A stretch of 64,000 bases of DNA from JANXQG01 sp963780045 (GTDB lineage: Bacteria; Planctomycetota; Planctomycetia; Pirellulales; Thermoguttaceae): assembly GCA_963780045.1 (NCBI GenBank), contig CAVZZZ010000005.1, forward strand, positions 992,001 through 1,056,000, written 5' to 3'. A program made the position numbers and the translations under genes. The notes beneath the pieces are model-generated. The model saw only the letters and a program-made list of their open reading frames with translations. It was not told where the DNA came from and made no database searches. Shown in pieces: positions 40,948 through 48,143 of this stretch (positions are counted from its first letter, which is position 1; each line of letters opens with the position of its first letter).

Positions 40948-41382
40948 ATGGAGGCCGCAACAGTGGGCCGCGTGTTGACCGAGGCGACGATTGAAAACTT
41001 GAAGGACCTCTACGCAGTGGAACTTGGCGTTCTTCAGGCGGACCAAGTTCGGCGCGTGGTGGTCCGCGACGCCCTAGTCGACACGGGAGCGTCGATCCTA
41101 TCGCTGCCAACCCGACTGGGCCGCCAGTTGGGGCTGGCATGGCGGGGAAAAAAGCCGGTCGCCACCAGCAAGGGAGTTTCCGAAGCCGATAAGTACGAGG
41201 CGGTGCGGTTGACGATCCAAGGCCGCGAATGCCCTGTCGACGTGCTGGAGGTGCCCGACGAGGTTCCGGTTCTGGTCGGTCAGATTCCGCTGGAGAACCT
41301 CGATTTGGTGGTTGATCCGCGAGGTGGAAAACTGATCGGCAACCCGGAGCACGGAGGGGAACATACGTTCGAGATGTACTGA
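40948..41382 (+). CDS. Retropepsin-like aspartic protease (clan AA)
   Basis: 144 residues starting MEAATVGRVLTEATIENLKD. The single catalytic motif is 'RDALVDTGASILSLPTRLGR', where DTGAS is the aspartyl active site. The second half shows 'GRECPVDVLEVPDEVPVLVG' and 'PLENLDLVVDPRGGKLIGNP', the typical arrangement of bacterial one-domain retropepsins that dimerise. The initiating ATG at 40948 has AAAGGTGA upstream, and the longer frame from 40894 is not needed. The substrate is unknown. The gene is convergent with the FtsQ-like gene, with three bases between stops. Confidence 0.8.
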   Translation: MEAATVGRVLTEATIENLKDLYAVELGVLQADQVRRVVVRDALVDTGASILSLPTRLGRQLGLAWRGKKPVATSKGVSEADKYEAVRLTIQGRECPVDVLEVPDEVPVLVGQIPLENLDLVVDPRGGKLIGNPEHGGEHTFEMY

Positions 41383-41384
41383 CG

Positions 41385-42284
41385 CTACGGCGTGCGCGCT
41401 ACCTTCGCCGCGGGCAGCGTGCGGACGTCCAGTGGCAGGCCGCCATCAAGACCGCCGTGCGCGGCGGCATAGTTCTGGAGCCGGGCAGCTTTTTCGTCGT
41501 TTTCAGGTTCGTGCATCATCGAGCCGCCCGCGGTGCCCCAGATGATCTTCGTTCTTCCCGCGCGGGTATACAGGTCAAACATCGGCCGAGCGCCGCCCGC
41601 CTGCGTCACGCACTGAATGCGATAGAGTTTCAACTGCTGCCAAACCGGCTGCAGCACCGCCGCGACCGCCGCGCCGTCAATCACTCGCGGGTCGCCCCAG
41701 GCGTGGCCCACCGGCTGGATGGGCCGCCGGTCGATCCCCGCCAGACAGGGGTAGCTCTCCTTCTGCTTCTGGGAAAAATCCTCGCCCGGCAGCCACACGC
41801 CCTGGCTATCGACGGGCAGCAACTCGACCGTTTGCCCGGCGGCCACTTCGACCATGCAGGCCGGGCGGCGGTATTGGATATCTACGCGGACCCGCGCCCC
41901 GGCGGACTTCGTGACCGTCGCCTTCGCCACCCAAGGATGGAGCATGAAGGCGATTTGAATTCGTTCCGCCAGATCATCGTCCAGCAGCGAAAGCGGGCGG
42001 TCGGACGAGGTAATGTTGTGAAATGCCTCGGCGCGGACGTCGCTGCGGATCCAATCCGGCGGCGGCGTGACGGCAATCTGCTCGATTCTGACGATATAGT
42101 CGGGCGAGTTTGCGACGTGCTTTTCCACCCGCCGCCAAACTGCCCAGGCGCCGCTGGTGAAGCCGGTCACCAGGAGCACCGCCAGTGTAAACGTGCGGCC
42201 CGGACCGGCGAGAAACACCAGCGTCCGCCAGAGCCCGGAAGGCACGACGGGACGCGAGGCGGCCTTTTTCGTTGCGCTCACCAT
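41385..42284 (-). CDS. FtsQ/DivIB-like cell-envelope protein
   Basis: 299 residues. One membrane helix at about 29-48 follows a short cytosolic tail, then an extracytoplasmic domain: 'PDYIVRIEQIAVTPPPDWIR' (POTRA-like start), 'IQIAFMLHPWVAKATVTKSA' and 'VRVDIQYRRPACMVEVAAGQ' (the FtsQ beta-domain). Similarity is in pattern rather than identity. It overlaps the MurB stop by 7 bases, as FtsQ follows MurB in dcw clusters, which supports the call. In planctomycetes, which often lack FtsZ, its role in division is open. Confidence 0.65.
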   Translation of the reverse strand: MVSATKKAASRPVVPSGLWRTLVFLAGPGRTFTLAVLLVTGFTSGAWAVWRRVEKHVANSPDYIVRIEQIAVTPPPDWIRSDVRAEAFHNITSSDRPLSLLDDDLAERIQIAFMLHPWVAKATVTKSAGARVRVDIQYRRPACMVEVAAGQTVELLPVDSQGVWLPGEDFSQKQKESYPCLAGIDRRPIQPVGHAWGDPRVIDGAAVAAVLQPVWQQLKLYRIQCVTQAGGARPMFDLYTRAGRTKIIWGTAGGSMMHEPENDEKAARLQNYAAAHGGLDGGLPLDVRTLPAAKVARTP

Positions 42285-43156
42285 ATTTCGATCTCCAATT
42301 CCAGCCGCACGTCCATGCGCTGGTTGACCTGGCTTCGAACGAGCTCGATCAGCCGCAGAACGTCCTGGCTTGTGCAGTTGTGTTCGGCGACGATGAAGTT
42401 CGCATGCCGCTCGCTCACTACGGCGCCGCCGATCCGCGTCCCCTTGAGGCCGCACTTGTCGATCAGCTCGCCCGCACTGGCCCCGCGGGGGTTCTTGAAG
42501 ATGCAGCCGGCGCACTGGTGGCCCATCGGCTGGTTCGCCCGTTTGATGATCCACTGTTTTTGCATCCGCCGGGCGAGCTCGCGGGGGTCGTCCTCTTCGA
42601 GCTCCAGCACGGCTTCGAGGACGACGCCTTCATCGAGATTGCTCTCGCGGTATCCGAAGAAGAGGTCGTCGCGGGCCCGCTCGATCGTCTCGCCGGAGGG
42701 CGTGACGATGGTGGCACCGGCGGTCCATTGGCCGATGTCGCCGCCGTGAGCGCCGGTGTTGCCGTGGAGCGCACCGCCGACGGTGCCGGGGATGCCGACG
42801 AGCATCTCCATGCCGGCCAATCCGCGATGGACCGTCGTCGTCACCAGCCGGCCGAGGTTCGCGCCGCCGCCGACGGTCACCCGCCGGCCGTCGATGGCGA
42901 TGCGGCCGAACTCCAGCGAGGTGAGGCGGACGACCAGCCCGGGCACGCCTTCTTCGCGGACGAGGATATTCGAGCCTTGGCCGAGAATGCGGACCTCGAC
43001 GTCTTCTTCATGGCAGCGCGCGAGCAGGGCGATCAACTGGTCTGGGTTTTCCGGTTCGGCAAAGAATTCGGCCGGGCCGCCCAATTGAAACCAGGTGTGC
43101 ATGGCCAGGGGCTCAGTCTGCCGCACGATTTTCTCGAAACCAGTCCACGAGGCCAT
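42278..43156 (-). CDS. murB: UDP-N-acetylenolpyruvoylglucosamine reductase MurB
   Basis: 292 residues. FAD-binding region: 'HTWFQLGGPAEFFAEPENP', 'VRILGQGSNILVREEGVPGL' and 'MEMLVGIPGTVGGALHGNTG'. The C-terminal catalytic block is 'AGCIFKNPRGASAGELIDKC' (Ser proton donor, type II MurB) and the last Glu lies in 'NFIVAEHNCTSQDVLRLIEL'. It reduces the enolpyruvyl group to form UDP-MurNAc. The murB start lies inside the murC 3' end (44-base overlap), so the two are tightly coupled. Confidence 0.92.
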   Translation of the reverse strand: MASWTGFEKIVRQTEPLAMHTWFQLGGPAEFFAEPENPDQLIALLARCHEEDVEVRILGQGSNILVREEGVPGLVVRLTSLEFGRIAIDGRRVTVGGGANLGRLVTTTVHRGLAGMEMLVGIPGTVGGALHGNTGAHGGDIGQWTAGATIVTPSGETIERARDDLFFGYRESNLDEGVVLEAVLELEEDDPRELARRMQKQWIIKRANQPMGHQCAGCIFKNPRGASAGELIDKCGLKGTRIGGAVVSERHANFIVAEHNCTSQDVLRLIELVRSQVNQRMDVRLELEIEIW

Positions 43157-44576
43157 GAGCTACCTTTCCGATGTCGCCCGCCCCCATGACGACCAGGCAA
43201 TCGCCCGGCGCCAGGTGCGTCTTGAGATGCTGTTGGATGTCCGCCAGGGCGTGCGAGCCGAACACGTCTTGCCCCGCGGCGCGGGTCCGTGCGGCCAGGT
43301 CGGCGGCAGTCACGTCGCCGGGCACTGGCGGGCCTTCGCGGGCGCGAAAGATGTCGGCTATCAACACCCTCTCGGCATTTTGCAGGCTCAAGGCCAGTTC
43401 GTCCAGTAGGCGTGCCGTCCGCGACGCCTGGTGGGGTTGAAAGAGGCACCAGACGCGGGAATTTGGCCAGATTTCGCGGATCGTCGACAAGGCGGCGGAG
43501 ATTTCGGTCGGATGATGGGCATAGTCATCCCAAATCGCCAGGCCGCCAGCATGGTAAACACATTCCATGCGACGCCGCAGGCCGCGGAAGTTTGCCAAAC
43601 CGGCCGCGATTACCTCCGCGGCGCAACCGTTGATCGACGCCAGCGCCGCGGCGGCAAGGGCATTAAGGACGTTATGGAGGCCGTAGACGGCAAGTTCGAC
43701 ATGGACGAGACGGCAGTCGCGATGCAGCAGATCGAAGCTGTATTGGCCGCGGTTGCCTTGCACGTTGGCGGCACGCCAATCGGTATGGTCGGAGAGGCCG
43801 AAGGTCTGGATCGTAGGGTGGGACAAGCGAGCGTGCGAGTGCAGGCCCACCGTTTGAAGCGATTGGTGGGCCGGCGCTCGCTGCGCGATCTTGTCCCACT
43901 CTGCGTCATCGCACGGCACCAACAGCGTCCCCTCTGGCGGCAGTAGCGCGGCAAACTGCGCGAACGCATCTTCCAACGCCTCGCGAGTCGGGTAGCAATC
44001 GAAGTGATCGTGCTCCACGTTGAGTATCACTGCATCGTGCGGGCTGAGATGCAAGAAGTTCCGCTGATACTCGCACGCCTCGACAAGCACAATATCACCA
44101 TTGCCCGCGCGCCCTCCCACGCCGCCGCAAGGCGACGCCCCGTAGACGAACGTCGGATCGCGACCTGCGGCCATGAAGATTTCGGCCGCCATCGCGGTAG
44201 TCGTCGATTTGCCGTGAGTGCCCGCAACGGCGAGCCCGCAACGGCCCTTCATCAGAAGGCCGAGCATTTCGGCGTAGCTGACGATCGAAATGCCCAATTC
44301 CGCGGCGCGGCGAAGCTCAAGATTGTCGTCCGGAATCGCGCTACTCTTGATCACAAGCTCGACATCGGCAGATACAGTTTCCGGCGCATGTTGCGCAAAG
44401 ATTCGGACACCCGCGCTCGCCAGCGGATCATCGCAGCCAATTGCCGAATCCGAACCGCTTAGCCGCCAGCCCCTATGCAAGAGCACGTGCGCTAGCGACC
44501 TCATGCCAGCGCCGCCGACGCCGATGAGATGAGTTGAGCGCGAACGGGTTGTATCGAGATGCTGCCAAGCTAGCAT
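43113..44576 (-). CDS. murC: UDP-N-acetylmuramate-L-alanine ligase MurC with in-frame palindromic insert
   Basis: 487 residues. 'RSTHLIGVGGAGMRSLAHVL' (UDP-binding glycine motif), 'CGLAVAGTHGKSTTTAMAAE' (ATP loop), 'VLVEACEYQRNFLHLSPHDA' and 'AVILNVEHDHFDCYPTREAL', and 'LAIWDDYAHHPTEISAALST' define MurC. The insert 43813-43900 adds a stretch starting 'RAPAHQSLQTVGLHSHARLS' between 'DDAEWDKIAQ' and 'TFGLSDHTDW'. A normal MurC is about 460 residues, so the repeat accounts for most of the excess. It ligates L-Ala to UDP-MurNAc. The gene order murC-murB-ftsQ is as in dcw clusters. Confidence 0.93.
   Translation of the reverse strand: MLAWQHLDTTRSRSTHLIGVGGAGMRSLAHVLLHRGWRLSGSDSAIGCDDPLASAGVRIFAQHAPETVSADVELVIKSSAIPDDNLELRRAAELGISIVSYAEMLGLLMKGRCGLAVAGTHGKSTTTAMAAEIFMAAGRDPTFVYGASPCGGVGGRAGNGDIVLVEACEYQRNFLHLSPHDAVILNVEHDHFDCYPTREALEDAFAQFAALLPPEGTLLVPCDDAEWDKIAQRAPAHQSLQTVGLHSHARLSHPTIQTFGLSDHTDWRAANVQGNRGQYSFDLLHRDCRLVHVELAVYGLHNVLNALAAAALASINGCAAEVIAAGLANFRGLRRRMECVYHAGGLAIWDDYAHHPTEISAALSTIREIWPNSRVWCLFQPHQASRTARLLDELALSLQNAERVLIADIFRAREGPPVPGDVTAADLAARTRAAGQDVFGSHALADIQQHLKTHLAPGDCLVVMGAGDIGKVAHGLVDWFRENRAAD
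43813..43900. repeat. GTAGGGTGGGACAAG palindromic element inside murC
   Basis: Left GTGGGACAAGCGAGCG and right CGCTCGCTGCGCGATCTTGT+CCCAC are complementary, with inner GGCCCACC/GGTGGGCC arms. It is a stem-loop repeat of about 88 bases that reads through in the murC frame. Confidence 0.82.
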
Positions 44577-44596
44577 GGATTGCTTTTGCGCTTACG

Positions 44597-45229
44597 TCAG
44601 GGGTTTGCGTGCGGAGGCAGAGCATTAAGAAGTTGAATCGGGATCGTAGGGGCGATGAACGAACATTCGCCGTGACCACCCTGCGCCAGAAGCGGCGGCG
44701 CAACTTTCGGATCGGAATTGGTATTGTCGTAAACCCAGAATCGTGTCGCCTGGGCCAAGAACCAGGCCGCCGTATCGACCGAACGATGCCATCGGGCTAC
44801 GATCTTCTCCGTTGGCACGTCATGACCGCCGCGCTCAGTACGAGCGCGAACACGCGAACAGGCGGTTTCCGGCGAGTCGAGCCAAACGTATATCAGACCG
44901 AAGAATCCTCCGTCTCGGTCTACCGATTCGACGACGCGTCGATATTTGTCCGTGCTCATGACCGTTTCGACAACGACCGCCTCGCCTGTCGCCAACCTTG
45001 CAATGAGTTTATTAAAGACGGCGATTGCAGCTTCCAGGAACGCCTGAGTCCGAATCGCGTCCGGGGCGTCGGAAAACGTCGGAATACCTTTCCCGCGCAG
45101 AATCGCAAGGGCGATATCGTCCGGGTTCAGGTAAGTCGCATGCGAGATAAGATCAGAAAGTGGCTCTCCTTGAACGAATGTCGTCTTTCCAGCACCGTTC
45201 GGACCAGCAACGATCCACAGTTCGGCCAC
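44597..45229 (-). CDS. Zeta-toxin-like P-loop kinase
   Basis: 210 residues. Walker A 'WIVAGPNGAGKTTFVQGEPL', then 'YLNPDDIALAILRGKG' and 'GEAVVVETVMSTDKYRRVVE' (the zeta-toxin/AAA kinase arrangement) and 'YVWLDSPETACSRVRARTER'. Zeta toxins phosphorylate UDP-GlcNAc and block peptidoglycan synthesis, which is notable next to murC. The gene also fits the wider group of P-loop kinases of unknown substrate in phages and chromosomes. The 69-residue ORF at 45260 is probably its antitoxin. The murC start is 20 bases downstream on the same strand. Confidence 0.72.
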   Translation of the reverse strand: MAELWIVAGPNGAGKTTFVQGEPLSDLISHATYLNPDDIALAILRGKGIPTFSDAPDAIRTQAFLEAAIAVFNKLIARLATGEAVVVETVMSTDKYRRVVESVDRDGGFFGLIYVWLDSPETACSRVRARTERGGHDVPTEKIVARWHRSVDTAAWFLAQATRFWVYDNTNSDPKVAPPLLAQGGHGECSFIAPTIPIQLLNALPPHANP

Positions 45230-45259
45230 AGCGCATGTCCTTGCAAGAAAGCCATCCGT

Positions 45260-45469
45260 TTATCGGGATTCCAGCGCGCGGCGTTTGCCGCGGTGAAAAC
45301 ACTCGGTCAACTGCCGAGTGAATTCTTCCGACTCGTAACGCGAATAGTCCTTCGCCGGCGCGTCGGAAGGCGGGACGATGCCCGATTCGCGAAGGCGCGC
45401 AAAGAGTTCGTACTGTTGGGTCGGGGTCAGCCCCTTTACCGCGTCAACAATCTCCAACACGCTTCCCAT
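45260..45469 (-). CDS. Putative antitoxin of the zeta-toxin-like kinase
   Basis: 69 residues: 'MGSVLEIVDAVKGLTPTQQY' and 'ELFARLRESGIVPPSDAPAK', then 'SEEFTRQLTECFHRGKRRAL'. The N-terminal amphipathic helix and a C-terminal 'SEEFTRQLTE' segment are typical of small partners located just upstream of such kinases, although epsilon antitoxins look different. It lies 30 bases from the kinase start and reads in the same direction. The neutralising role is an inference from gene order. Confidence 0.5.
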   Translation of the reverse strand: MGSVLEIVDAVKGLTPTQQYELFARLRESGIVPPSDAPAKDYSRYESEEFTRQLTECFHRGKRRALESR

Positions 45470-45548
45470 AGCGCGATTCTAGCTGAATCTGTGGCAAATT
45501 CAACTACTGGTGAGTACAGCGTTAGCAGGCGTACAGTCACGCTGATCG

Positions 45549-46364
45549 CTACTTCCCCAACCCTCCAAACCGCCTGTCCCGCGCCGCAAAATCGCGGATC
45601 GCCGCGTGCAATAGCGCCTCGTCGAATTCGGGCCAAAGGCGGTCGGTCACCCAAATCTCGGCATAACTGATTTGCCAGAGCAGGAAATTGCTCACCCGCA
45701 TTTCGCTCGCCGTGCGGATGAGCAGGTCCGGGTCGGGCATGCCGGCCGTGTAGAGCCGCTGCGAAATGGTTTCCTCGGTGACGTCCTCGGGCACGAGCCG
45801 GCCGGCGCGGGCGTCCTCGGCAATGCGGCGGCTGGCATCGACAAGCTCGGCCCGGCTGCCGTAGTTGATCGCCAGACAAAGCTTCATGCCGCTGTTCGCC
45901 GCGCTCGTGGAGACGGTGCGGTCCATTTCCTGCAAGGCGCCCTGCGGAATGCCCTCGCGGCGGCCGATGACCGAGACGCGGATGTTCTGTTCCATGATCA
46001 GCGAGCGCTGGCCGACCATGTAGTGCTCCAGCAACTGCATGAGGAAAGCGATCTCGTCGGCGGGCCGCTTCCAGTTCTCGCTGGATAGGCAATAGAGCGT
46101 CAGTTGCTCAATTCCCAGCCGGGCGCACTCCTCGGTCACGCGGCGGACCACGTCGGCCCCGCAACGATGGCCTTCGATTCGCGGCAGCCCTCGCCGCCGC
46201 GCCCAGCGGCCGTTGCCGTCCATGATGATGGCGATGTGCCGCGGAATCTTCGCGGCCGGCACGTCGGCCAGCGCGGGGACCGTCCCGATTTTCGTATCAG
46301 CGAAAATGGAACTGTCCCCTTTGCCGGCACCGTCACGGAGCATCTGAGTTGTGGTGGACATCAT
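45549..46364 (-). CDS. uppS: Isoprenyl transferase (undecaprenyl diphosphate synthase) UppS
   Basis: About 271 residues. Core motifs: 'HIAIIMDGNGRWARRRGLPR', 'LTLYCLSSENWKRPADEIAF', 'LCLAINYGSRAELVDASRRI' and 'LLIRTASEMRVSNFLLWQ' + 'ISYAEIWVTDRLWPEFDEAL', all catalytic or Mg-binding regions of cis-prenyltransferases. It makes the lipid carrier for peptidoglycan and other surface sugars. A 45-base hairpin insert (46275-46319) lengthens the N-terminus. The start is placed at 46364 (or 46361), within the purA 3' end, giving a 28-32 base overlap. The wall locus (murC/murB) lies just downstream on the same strand. Confidence 0.9.
   Translation of the reverse strand: MMSTTTQMLRDGAGKGDSSIFADTKIGTVPALADVPAAKIPRHIAIIMDGNGRWARRRGLPRIEGHRCGADVVRRVTEECARLGIEQLTLYCLSSENWKRPADEIAFLMQLLEHYMVGQRSLIMEQNIRVSVIGRREGIPQGALQEMDRTVSTSAANSGMKLCLAINYGSRAELVDASRRIAEDARAGRLVPEDVTEETISQRLYTAGMPDPDLLIRTASEMRVSNFLLWQISYAEIWVTDRLWPEFDEALLHAAIRDFAARDRRFGGLGK
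46275..46319. repeat. GGGGACxGTCCC hairpin inside the uppS N-terminal coding region
   Basis: Left GGGGACCGTCCCGATTTTCG, right CGAAAATGGAACTGTCCCC are complementary apart from two positions, with a 6-base loop. Length 45 bases, a multiple of three. It adds 'GDSSIFADTKIGTVP' before the conserved 'IPRHIAIIMDG'. Confidence 0.78.
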
Positions 46365-47645
46365 GGGCAAAGATCGTCTGTTGCCGGTCCGGCCCCACGG
46401 AAACAACCTCCACCGGCCGGCCAACCAACTTGCTAAGCCGGGCAAGATAGGCGGTGGCGTTCGCGGGCAGATCGTTCATCGCGCGGGCGTGGCTGATTTC
46501 CGCCTGCCAGCCCGGCAGTGTCTCGTATACCGGAACAACGCGCCGCAGGTCGTCAACGTGATCGGGGAAATTCGTGATTCGCTGGCCATCAAGCTCGTAG
46601 GCGGTGCAAATCTTCAACTCCGGTAGTTCGCTCAACACGTCCAGCAGCATAACGGCGAGGCTATCCACGCCGCTGAGCCGCGCCGTATAGCGGGCCGCGA
46701 CCGCGTCGAACCAGCCGCAGCGCCGCGGGCGGCGGGTGACCGTGCCGTACTCGTTGCCGCGCTCGCGGATATGCTGCCCGACGGCGTTATCCTGCTCGGT
46801 GGGAAACGGCCCGCCTCCGACACGCGTGCAATACGCCTTGACAATCCCCAGCACCTTGGTAACATAACGGCCCGGCACGCCGGAGCCACCAGCCACGCCG
46901 ACGCCGGAGCTGTTGCTGCTGGTCACGAACGGGAAGGTTCCGTGATCGATGTCCAGCAGCGCGCCTGGGCACCTTCGAAAAGCAGCTTTTTGCCGGCCTC
47001 GATGGAATCCAAGAGATAGGCCGTCGTGTCGCCCACGTAGGGCCGCAGCCGTTGGGCGTACTCGTGATACTGGCGGTAGATTTCCTTGGCATCGAGCTGG
47101 ATCTGATCGTCCGGGCAGCCCAGTCCGCGGAGGATGCGGCGCTTGGCCGCGGCGATCTGTTCAATGCGTGCGGCAAAGTTCTCGCGGTACATGTCGCCCA
47201 GGCGGATGGCGTGTGAGCGGCCGACTTTGTCGCGATAGCAGGGACCGATGCCGCGCATCGTCGTGCCGAGGGCCTCGCCGCCGGTAGATTCGTTTAACAG
47301 TCGGTCCTCTTCAAAGTGCCAGGGGAAGATGACGTGCGCCCGCGTGCTGATCATGAGATTCTTGCCAACCTTCACTCCGCGGGCGCAAAGCGATTCGATT
47401 TCCTGGAGCAGGCTGGGCGGGTTGATGACCACCCCGCCCGCTATCACGCACTGCACGTCGGGCCGAAAGATGCCGCTGGGGACCAGCGAGAGCTTGAATG
47501 TCTGCCCGTCCATGACAACCGTATGTCCGGCGTTTGCTCCCCCCTGGTAGCGAACCACGATGTCGTTGCTGTCGGTGAGCAGGTCGACGATCTTGCCTTT
47601 GGCTTCGTCGCCCCATTGAAGTCCGATAACACAAGTGGCCGGCAT
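46333..47645 (-). CDS. purA: Adenylosuccinate synthetase PurA, one frame break
   Basis: Start 'MPATCVIGLQWGDEAKGKIV' (the GDEGKGK-type loop, here GDEAKGK) through 'GANAGHTVVMDGQTFKLSLV', 'GPCYRDKVGRSHAIRLGDMY' and 'LLFEGAQ'. The break is near 46964, where one missing G in the CAGG/GCGC stretch leaves the correct reading 'GALLDIDHGTFPFVTSSNSS'. From there 'GVGVAGGSGVPGRYVTKVLG' and 'VTRRPRRCGWFDAVAARYTA' lead to the conserved 'SVGPDRQQTIFAHD'. Corrected length is about 437 residues. It converts IMP to adenylosuccinate. An essential enzyme with a single conserved-position break implies sequence error. Confidence 0.92.
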
Positions 47646-48143
47646 AGCTAGTCTCGATGGGAACCACACGCTTGCCCGCTTGCAACCGACGGCTGCCGAC
47701 GAGCAAACGTGTCAGTTTAGCGGGAAAAACAGCGCGAAGTCAAGCCGCGTCCCCACTTCAGTGTACGCATAGTGAATTCGCGGTGGCGCACGTGCCGATC
47801 CCCTGGAATTCCGGCTTAGCCCGGCGCTTACTGTACGCCCGGCTAAAGCCGGAACTCCAGCGCGGCGCAACCGGCCGCCAGTGGCCTCTATAACTCGCCC
47901 GCTTGTTCCAATCGGCAATCGTTTTTTTTGGAAAAAGGCGACTTGGCCTGCTGCCGATAGCAGAGGTTGTGTCTAACCGTCCATAGGCGCTGGGGGTTGC
48001 CGGGTGTTCATGTTGCTTTGGCGAATTGAAATTTCGCAAGCGCCGAATCAGAAAGCAGTCTTGTTTCCACCTTATCGCTTCGTGTATAACCCCCGCCCGG
48101 ACGCTGATATTATTGCACATTTTCACTCGAATGGAGAACCGAG
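47646..48143. other. 498-base spacer between purA and the giant gene
   Basis: It holds a diverged palindromic repeat at 47803-47860 and otherwise shows no gene with a start and family signal. A C/T-rich stretch and a short poly-T lie at 47920-47935. Promoters for purA (minus) and the giant gene (plus) should be here. Confidence 0.5.
47803..47860. repeat. Diverged copy of the CCGGCTAAAGCCGG element
   Basis: CTGGAATTCCGGCTTAGCCC on the left and GGCTAAAGCCGGAACTCCAG on the right are imperfectly complementary. It shares CCGGCTAAAGCCGG with 16446-16512. Intergenic, about 280 bases before the giant gene. Confidence 0.7.
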
